Assembly: GCF_020099275.1 (NCBI RefSeq)
Contig: NZ_CP083646.1
Span: 2,108,001 to 2,172,000 of the forward strand
Source of the DNA: Corynebacterium falsenii
Lineage (GTDB): Bacteria > Actinomycetota > Actinomycetes > Mycobacteriales > Mycobacteriaceae
Length of the DNA: 64,000 nucleotides
Reading direction: 5' to 3'
Shown: positions 57,803 to 64,000 of the stretch, in pieces
Numbering within the stretch: position 1 is the first letter of the stretch
How the letters are laid out: each line of letters begins with the position of its first letter
Made by a program: the position numbers and the translations under genes
Notes under the pieces: model-generated
What the model saw: the letters and a program-made list of their open reading frames with translations, nothing else
The model's database searches: none
What the model was told of the DNA's origin: nothing

Positions 57803-59040
57803 CGGTGGTCCTCTTCGGGGTCGTCGCTTTCTACGTCAGTGCTGTAGTCGCTGTGGTCGCTGTTGTTACTGCGCTCGCTGTCGCTGCTGTCCTCTTCAGT
57901 AGTAGCAGCGCGGGTGGACAACGACTGTTCGGATGCAGCGGGGTGTTCGAATAAGGGATCGGCATCCATGAGGTCCTCGTAGCACAGCTCCAGCTCGTGC
58001 AGAGTTTTCACTTGGTCGACGGTGGACCAGCTCACGCCGCGCAGAGCGTTCATGAGGTCTTGGCGCCGGCCCTTTTCCAAACCCGACTCGGGTGCCAGCG
58101 GGGACCACGTCACGCGTGCATCGGGGTCTCCCCAGAAGTCCTTCTGGTCAACCAGATCCGGTTCACTGTCGCTAAGAGACAAGGCGGACGCATCGCCGGA
58201 GTGGTCGGAACCGCCAGAGTGGCCAGAGATGTCGGTGACGGAGGAACCGGCAGAACCAGTGCCATTGGCTCCAGCGGGATCACCGTTCCCCGCAGAATCA
58301 TCGGACACCCGGCCGAGCAAGCCAGTAGTCAGCGGAACCACTCCCGGCCCGTTGTAATCCCGGAGTGGCTGCAGGATGGCATCCGGGTCCAGACCACGCC
58401 AGCGGATGATGCGCATGGGGTCTTCCGTCATGCGCTCAGCCACGGCGTAAGCCACCGCGACAACATGCTTACAGATTGGAGTCTTGTCCGGGCAGGTGCA
58501 CGTCACCCGCGACACATGCTGGGCGGAAAACAAACGATCCGCGAGCTCCAGACCCGGCGCGCTGCCCGCCAGCAACGAGCGCACGTGGGAGGTATCCGAG
58601 ACGAACTCGCCGAAGAGTTCCGCGCGGGCCTTCTGCCCCAGCGGCGACAGGCGAATAGTTACGCTAAACGGCTCCAACTGCGTGCCGGAGACGAACGCGG
58701 CCGCCACGTTGGTATCGAGCTCGAGGCTCACCACCCGGTCGGCTCGGTAGTATTCCCTGCCGCGCGCCAAGCGACCGGAATCCGTCCCGGAGGCGATGGC
58801 CTCCATGAGGACCGAGGCCGCCCAGCTCTCGCGCTCGGTGGCCCGTTGGTGCACTCCGCCACCAACATCCTCGCCGGATGCCCCGCGCTGCTGCGCTCGA
58901 TGCTCGGCGCGCCGCCGTGAACCGAAATCGGCCATGACAACGTTGTCACCCCACCGGGTGCTGCGCTGCCCGGACTGCTTCCGCTGGCCCGCCGTGGTGC
59001 GCTTATCGTCCCCGTTGCCGGGCGGTGTGCGGTCACTCAT
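57799..59040 (-). CDS. SWIM zinc-finger protein
   Basis: A 413-residue protein with a SWIM motif CTCPDKTPICKH, the CxC...CxH ligands being Cys181, Cys183, Cys190 and His192. SWIM fingers bind DNA or proteins and are often encoded beside SNF2 helicases in actinobacteria. The N-terminus is basic (QRKQSGQRSTRWGDN), and the C-terminus and a middle linker are acidic, Ser/Asp-rich low-complexity sequence (DSSDSERSNNSDHSDY). It starts two bases after the SNF2 gene and overlaps the SbcD-like gene by four, so the genes are coupled. Function unknown; accessory factor of the helicase is inferred. Confidence 0.85.
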   Translation of the reverse strand: MSDRTPPGNGDDKRTTAGQRKQSGQRSTRWGDNVVMADFGSRRRAEHRAQQRGASGEDVGGGVHQRATERESWAASVLMEAIASGTDSGRLARGREYYRADRVVSLELDTNVAAAFVSGTQLEPFSVTIRLSPLGQKARAELFGEFVSDTSHVRSLLAGSAPGLELADRLFSAQHVSRVTCTCPDKTPICKHVVAVAYAVAERMTEDPMRIIRWRGLDPDAILQPLRDYNGPGVVPLTTGLLGRVSDDSAGNGDPAGANGTGSAGSSVTDISGHSGGSDHSGDASALSLSDSEPDLVDQKDFWGDPDARVTWSPLAPESGLEKGRRQDLMNALRGVSWSTVDQVKTLHELELCYEDLMDADPLFEHPAASEQSLSTRAATTEEDSSDSERSNNSDHSDYSTDVESDDPEEDHR

Positions 59041-59042
59041 GG

Positions 59043-62000
59043 CTATTCATCCTCCTCCTCGGCGGTAGCGTCTGGCTCTGCGGACGCTCCTGGAGCTGCA
59101 TCCGGAGCTGCGTCCGGAGCCACATCCGTATCACTGAACCGGCTCCTTCTCTTCTGAGTTTGGTGCACCTTCGAGGCCACGCGCAGGTGAATGAGCTCAG
59201 AGAGATCATCGTCGTCCAAGTTGGCAATCCACCCCTCGCCCATTCCCACGATGTCACCGGCCAATTCACGCTTGCCCGAGATGATGTCGTGGATGTGCTC
59301 GTCGATAGTGCCTTGGGCGACGAGCTTGTACACAGTTACGTCCTTCTCCTGGCCAATGCGGTACGCACGGTCGGTGGCTTGATCCTCCACAGCCGGGTTC
59401 CACCACCGGTCCATGTGCACTACGACCGACGCCTTGGTCAGCGTAATGCCGGTGCCGCCAGCGCGTACGGACAACACCATGACCTTCGGGCCGTTCTCCG
59501 ATTGGAATTCTTCCACGAGCCGCGTGCGCTGCGCCCTGCTCAAACCACCATGCAGCATGGGAATGTCCATGGCGAACTCGCGCTCCATCTCTGGGATGAG
59601 CAGTCTGCCGAAGGACGGGAACTGCGTGAACAACAGCACGCGCCGCCCCTCCAGCAGGGCCTCGTTGACGATCTCGAAGATGCGCTTGACCTTCATGGAC
59701 CGGTGCCGGCCGTTCTTCATCAGCGGGCTACCATCGCCGGCAAACAAGGCTGGATGGTCACAGATTTGTTTGAAGCGAACCAGCGCACCCAGAATCGCAC
59801 CGCGGCGCTTTTCCTTCCGCCGAGACAACCTCTCCTCAAGGTCATGAACATAGGCCTCGTACAGTGCAGCCTGCTCGCGCGATAGCGGCACTTTCTCCAC
59901 GATGGTGCTTTTCTCCGGCAGATTCAGACCCACCGCGGCATCAGTCTTCAACCGGCGCAGGATGAACGGCTGGACCAACCGCTGCAGTCGCTGGCGCGCG
60001 TAGTCATCGCCGTGCCGCTCAATGGGCACGGCGAGCCGGTGCTGGAAGGCCGAGTGGGACCCAAGGATCCCAGGGTTGGCGAAGTCCATGATGGCGAACA
60101 AGTCCGCCAAGCGATTCTCAACGGGCGTGCCCGTGAGTGCGAGGTGGTGCTTGGCGGGAATGTTGCGAACGGCCCGGGACTGTTTCGCATTGGGGTTCTT
60201 GATCGCCTGGGCTTCGTCGGCGACGATACGGCCCCACGCCACCGCCCAGTAGCGCTCTTGATTGCGATGCACTGTGCCGTAGGTGGTCACCACGATGTCC
60301 ACGGGTGGCTCGTCCTCCGTGCCGTCGATGAGCCGCAGGAAATCAGCGGGGCGTGGTCGGCTACTGCCGTGATCCACGTGCACGCGCAAGCTCGGCGTGT
60401 GCAGGGCTGCCTCGTCTTTCCACGCCTGCACCACCGTCGTGGGAGCGATGACCAACGTCGGCCCTGCTACCTCGTTCTGCTCGCGTTCCCAGGCCACTAG
60501 GGCCAGGACCTGGAGGGTCTTGCCGAGTCCCATGTCATCGGCCAACACTGCACCCAGGCCGTGCTCGTGCATCCACACCAGCCAGTTCAGGCCGCGCCGC
60601 TGGTGATCCCGCAACCGCGTGACCACCGTGGCCGGCACCTCCACAGGCCGCGGCGGGTCGATCTGCGGGCCCTCCCCAAGAATCCGGGAAGCCCAGCCCT
60701 CGGCAACCAAGCTGAAGTCATGATCGTGGTGTCCACGGTCGGCCGCGCTCAAGGCGTCGGCCTCCATGATGTCCCGCAGCGTGACCTGGCCACTGCCACC
60801 CATCAGCTCGTCAACGATCGCCTCGGCGTCACCTCCACCATCACCGCCGCCCTCTCCCTTACCTTTGCTACCTTTACCTTCATTCACGGCCTCAGCAACA
60901 TCGCGGAACCACCGTCGCGCCCCGGCCAGTGCTGCATCGTCAACAAAGACGAAGGTGCCGTTGAGCCGCACGATTCTTGTGGCTGTATTCAATAAGTCCT
61001 GGCGCGCGGACTCATCCAGCCGCTCGCCGCCCACGCTCACGTTCCACGAGAAATCCACGAGCTGGTCCAGCCCCACCTTGGAACTACCCGACCCTTGCCC
61101 CACGGGAGTGGCGGTCACCGTGACATCCGGCTTCACCCGCGCCCACGCCCGCGGCACCATCACCCGGAATCCGGCCTTCTGCAATTCCCGCACGCCTTTG
61201 TCGAGGAACTCCACGACAAAGTCCATGTCCATGCCAATGCTCAAGACGCGGTCTTTCATCCCTGAGCCCGTGATGACATTCGGCGGCGGGAACCACACAC
61301 CCGTGTTGAGCCACCCATCCACGGCCTCGAAGTGTTCGCCCAGCTCCGGCCATGCCCGGCGCGCCTCGCGCAGGGCTTTGTCGATGCGCTCTTTATCTTC
61401 TCGCCGCACCTCCGCGGGAATGACGGGCTCCACGGGCCCATCGTTGACGGACATGGCGATGTCCAACCGCCACGAGACATCCGCTGGGGTTACCTCATCG
61501 GGCTCGAGGGTAGACAACGTAATGGCGTCGTCAGGAGAAGAAAGAACGAAGACGATCTGGCTCGCAGCGATGCGGGCGGATTCGCGCCATTGATTGAGTT
61601 TGACCACCGTGTCCGGGTTCATGCGGCGCGCGGGTGCGCCCGTGACAAGGCTGCGGATGAACGCGGAGGACACGTCCCCGCGTTCTCCCTCGGCGCGGCG
61701 CAAGTAGCTCACCGCTAACCAATGTGCGAACTCGTCGGCGAAGCGCTCGACCACGTCTGCCCCGCCGTTGCGCACCAGTACCTCAGGCACCGAGTCGCGG
61801 AACTTCTGCACCACCAAGTGGTGGTCGCCGGCCGTGGAGAGTGTCCAGTGCGGGAACCATTGTCCGTCGACATGTTCCATGCGCAGCATCACGCGCCCGG
61901 CGCGCACGGTGTCATCGACGAATCGGAATAGATCTAACAGAAAAACTACTTCCGGGCTGAGCCCTGGCACAGCTCCGGCGTAGCCATTCGCATACTCACA

Positions 62001-62273
62001 TAATTTACCGAGGATGGGAATCGCATCCTCCGGAGTGAGTGCCACCGTGGGCACCGGCAGCGTCTTGATCACACCCTTCGGCGTGGCCACATCTACTTTT
62101 CCGCGCACGCGCCACGGCCTACCCCGCACAACGTTGAGACAAACCGCAGGCAAATCCCCCTTTTTCAGATCACCGGGGCCGGTAATCACCTGCCGACCCT
62201 CGACACGTTCCACCCACAGCTGAACCCCACCCCGCACGGGCACCACAACGTGAAGTTGGTGACTGTAATCCAT
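59043..62273 (-). CDS. SNF2-family DNA helicase/translocase
   Basis: A protein of about 1076 residues starting MDYSHQLHVVVPVRGGVQLW. The N-terminal half is the helicase-associated region of bacterial SNF2 proteins. Walker A ADDMGLGKTLQVLALVAWE lies near residue 578, a DEAQ box (RIVADEAQAIKNPNAK) near 686, then the second lobe with MVLSVRAGGTGITLTKASVV and the end motif DQATDRAYRIGQEKDVTVYK. These enzymes move along double-stranded DNA and often remodel protein-DNA complexes. An acidic/Ala repeat tail ends the protein (DAAPDAAPGASAEPDATAEE). It is the first gene of a four-gene operon with the SWIM, SbcD-like and SbcC-like proteins. Confidence 0.93.
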   Translation of the reverse strand: MDYSHQLHVVVPVRGGVQLWVERVEGRQVITGPGDLKKGDLPAVCLNVVRGRPWRVRGKVDVATPKGVIKTLPVPTVALTPEDAIPILGKLCEYANGYAGAVPGLSPEVVFLLDLFRFVDDTVRAGRVMLRMEHVDGQWFPHWTLSTAGDHHLVVQKFRDSVPEVLVRNGGADVVERFADEFAHWLAVSYLRRAEGERGDVSSAFIRSLVTGAPARRMNPDTVVKLNQWRESARIAASQIVFVLSSPDDAITLSTLEPDEVTPADVSWRLDIAMSVNDGPVEPVIPAEVRREDKERIDKALREARRAWPELGEHFEAVDGWLNTGVWFPPPNVITGSGMKDRVLSIGMDMDFVVEFLDKGVRELQKAGFRVMVPRAWARVKPDVTVTATPVGQGSGSSKVGLDQLVDFSWNVSVGGERLDESARQDLLNTATRIVRLNGTFVFVDDAALAGARRWFRDVAEAVNEGKGSKGKGEGGGDGGGDAEAIVDELMGGSGQVTLRDIMEADALSAADRGHHDHDFSLVAEGWASRILGEGPQIDPPRPVEVPATVVTRLRDHQRRGLNWLVWMHEHGLGAVLADDMGLGKTLQVLALVAWEREQNEVAGPTLVIAPTTVVQAWKDEAALHTPSLRVHVDHGSSRPRPADFLRLIDGTEDEPPVDIVVTTYGTVHRNQERYWAVAWGRIVADEAQAIKNPNAKQSRAVRNIPAKHHLALTGTPVENRLADLFAIMDFANPGILGSHSAFQHRLAVPIERHGDDYARQRLQRLVQPFILRRLKTDAAVGLNLPEKSTIVEKVPLSREQAALYEAYVHDLEERLSRRKEKRRGAILGALVRFKQICDHPALFAGDGSPLMKNGRHRSMKVKRIFEIVNEALLEGRRVLLFTQFPSFGRLLIPEMEREFAMDIPMLHGGLSRAQRTRLVEEFQSENGPKVMVLSVRAGGTGITLTKASVVVHMDRWWNPAVEDQATDRAYRIGQEKDVTVYKLVAQGTIDEHIHDIISGKRELAGDIVGMGEGWIANLDDDDLSELIHLRVASKVHQTQKRRSRFSDTDVAPDAAPDAAPGASAEPDATAEEEDE

Positions 62274-62544
62274 GACTGTGTTTCTACCACCTCGACCGGA
62301 CAACCCCACCCCAAAAAAAATCGAACATTCACTTTTTCTTACCTATACCCGTTGCACTCCGTGACACATTCGCTATCGTTGTGACTTGATGTTGCGCGCA
62401 CCACATGCATGCCTTGTGGCGCTCGATCGCCCAGCAGCGATTGCAGCCACATGGCCACACCAGGCCACACACGGCTTTGGTGGTAGCGCGTTTCCACCAT
62501 CATGCTGACTGATCAAGCTGAAACCTAAGAGGAGTGGACACACT

Positions 62545-64000
62545 TGACCGATCAAACATGGTTTGTCATAGCCATGGTGATCTACCTGATCGCCATGCTA
62601 TTGATTGGCCTCTACAGCTATAAGCAGACTGACGAGTACGAAGACTACATGCTCGGTGGCCGCAACCTGCACCCCTTCGTGGCAGCAATGTCCGCAGGCG
62701 CCTCTGACATGTCCGGCTGGCTCCTCATGGGTCTGCCCGGCGCACTGTACATGCTCGGATTCTCCGAGATCTGGATGGCCATCGGCCTGCTCATCGGTGC
62801 TGCCGCCAACTGGATGATCACCGCACCGCGGTTGCGCTCCTACACGGAGGTGGCGAACAACTCCATCACCATCCCGTCGTTCCTGGAGAACCGCTTCAAC
62901 GACCGCAGCCACGTGCTGCGCGTTGCCGCCGGCCTGATCATCCTGGTGTTCTTCACCTTCTACGTCTCCTCCGGCATGGTTGCTGGTGGCCGCTACTTCC
63001 AGTCCACCTTCGGCGCGGACTACCTCACCGGCATGATCGTGATCGCCGCCGTGACCGTGACGTACACCTTCATCGGTGGCTTCCTGGCCGTATCCTTCAC
63101 CGATACCGTTCAGGGCTGCATCATGTTCATCGCCCTGCTGACCGTGCCGGTCGTGGCGTTGCTGACCATGGACGATCCGGGTGCGATCTGGACTTACCAG
63201 CTGGAAAACACCTACGGCGTTGGCAAGATCCAGCCGAACCCGCACTGGTTCTCCCTGATCACAGGCGTTTCCTTCGTCACCATCATCTCCAACCTCGCTT
63301 GGGGCCTGGGCTACTTCGGCCAGCCGCACATCGTGGTGCGCTTCATGGCGCTGCGCAGCCCCTCCGATGCCCGCGCGGGTATGCGTTACGGCATCAGCTG
63401 GATGTTCCTGTGCCTCGTCGGCGCTGTGATGGTGTCCATCATCGGCCCGGCATTCTTCGGCATGGACGAGTCCATCGCCATCGTCGATACCAACAAATTC
63501 GAGACGATCTTCCTCGACATGGGTCGCATCCTGTTCCACCCGCTGCTGGCTGGTCTGGTGCTCACCGCGGTTCTCGCGGCGATCATGTCCACGATCTCCT
63601 CTCAGCTTCTCGTGGTCTCCTCCGCCCTCATCGAGGACATCTACAAGGGCCTGTTCAACCGCAACGCATCCGACGCCCGGTTGAAGAACCTCTCCCGAAT
63701 CTCCGTGCTGATTGTTGCCCTCATCGCGGGCATCATCGCCCTGAACCCAGATTCCGGCATCCTGTCGCTGGTTCAGTTCGCATGGGCCGGCTTCGGTTCC
63801 TCCTTCGGCCCGGTCATCGTGGCGGCGCTGTACTGGCGCAAGCTCAACGCTCCTGGTGCGGCCGCCGGCCTCATCACCGGCGCTGTGGTTGCCTTCCTGT
63901 GGGGTGGCCTGCCGCAGTTCGGTCTCATGGACAAGCCATGGGGTCTGTACGAGATGATCCCGGGTGTTCTGCTGAACATCCTGGCCATGGTCATCGTGAC
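62545..64000 (+). CDS. putP: Sodium/proline symporter (PutP family), 3' end outside the window
   Basis: A membrane transporter of the sodium:solute symporter family; 485 residues are visible and the frame is still open at base 64000. It begins at TTG 62545 (TDQTWFVIAMVIYLIAMLLI) behind AGAGGAG. PutP-like segments are YMLGGRNLHPFVAAMSAGAS, DMSGWLLMGLPGALYMLGFS, YTFIGGFLAVSFTDTVQG and the later VLAAIMSTISSQLLVVSSAL. About 12 membrane helices are in the visible part. It takes up proline for osmoprotection or as carbon source. It is divergent from the SNF2 gene; the 271-base gap between them shows no other gene. Confidence 0.93.

Overview
The window is high-GC bacterial DNA from an actinomycete of the mycolic-acid group, most probably a Corynebacterium; the species cannot be settled from this sequence alone. 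The main arguments are the gene set and its order. These include NucS-type mismatch repair, the GlgE/GlgB alpha-glucan pair, WecA, and a block running argS-lysA-hom-thrC-thrB ... rho-prfA-prmC-tsaC-wecA-atpI-atpBEFHAGDC-DUF2550-nucS. That block follows the order known from Mycobacterium tuberculosis and relatives. A second conserved block (methionine synthase-like protein, mnmA, cysteine desulfurase, etfA, etfB, methyltransferase) follows the M. tuberculosis Rv3015c-Rv3030 neighbourhood.

Region 1, 1-13.4 kb, is accessory. It opens with the C-terminal part of an Eco57I/PglX-like DNA methyltransferase. Next come a 2187-residue DEAD/DEAH helicase with DUF1998-like zinc clusters and a Vsr/DUF559-like nuclease segment, and a UvrD-type helicase carrying an N-terminal RelE/ParE-like domain. 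Together they look like an anti-phage defence cassette. It is followed by a small hypothetical gene, a lower-GC formamidase gene (amiF), a DCC-family thiol protein and a histidine-rich protein.

Region 2, 13.4-23.1 kb, is mostly on the minus strand: methionine synthase-like protein, MnmA, cysteine desulfurase, a 1-kb gene-poor stretch with a degenerate reading frame, repeats and a strong terminator, then EtfA/EtfB, a THUMP-like methyltransferase, a NUDIX hydrolase and an ABC ATPase. Cysteine desulfurase supplies sulfur for MnmA; EtfAB carries electrons from acyl-CoA dehydrogenases.

Region 3, 23.1-29.4 kb: glgE-glgB (alpha-glucan synthesis) on the plus strand, converging on a CnoX-like thioredoxin/TPR protein, nucS and a DUF2550 protein.

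Region 4, 29.5-43.7 kb: a long minus-strand run. It holds rho, prfA, prmC, tsaC, wecA, an AtpI-like membrane protein and the complete F1Fo ATP synthase operon, with a recognisable promoter upstream of atpB and a large intrinsic terminator after atpC.

Region 5, 44.0-53.2 kb: an acyl-CoA synthetase and a DedA protein on plus, then argS-lysA-hom-thrC-thrB on minus (lysine and threonine branches of the aspartate pathway).

Region 6, 53.3-64 kb: tRNA-Arg(CCG) preceded by five 10-bp phased repeats, then a tight minus-strand operon SNF2 helicase-SWIM protein-SbcD-like nuclease-SbcC-like ATPase, and finally the start of a PutP-like sodium/proline symporter that runs off the window.
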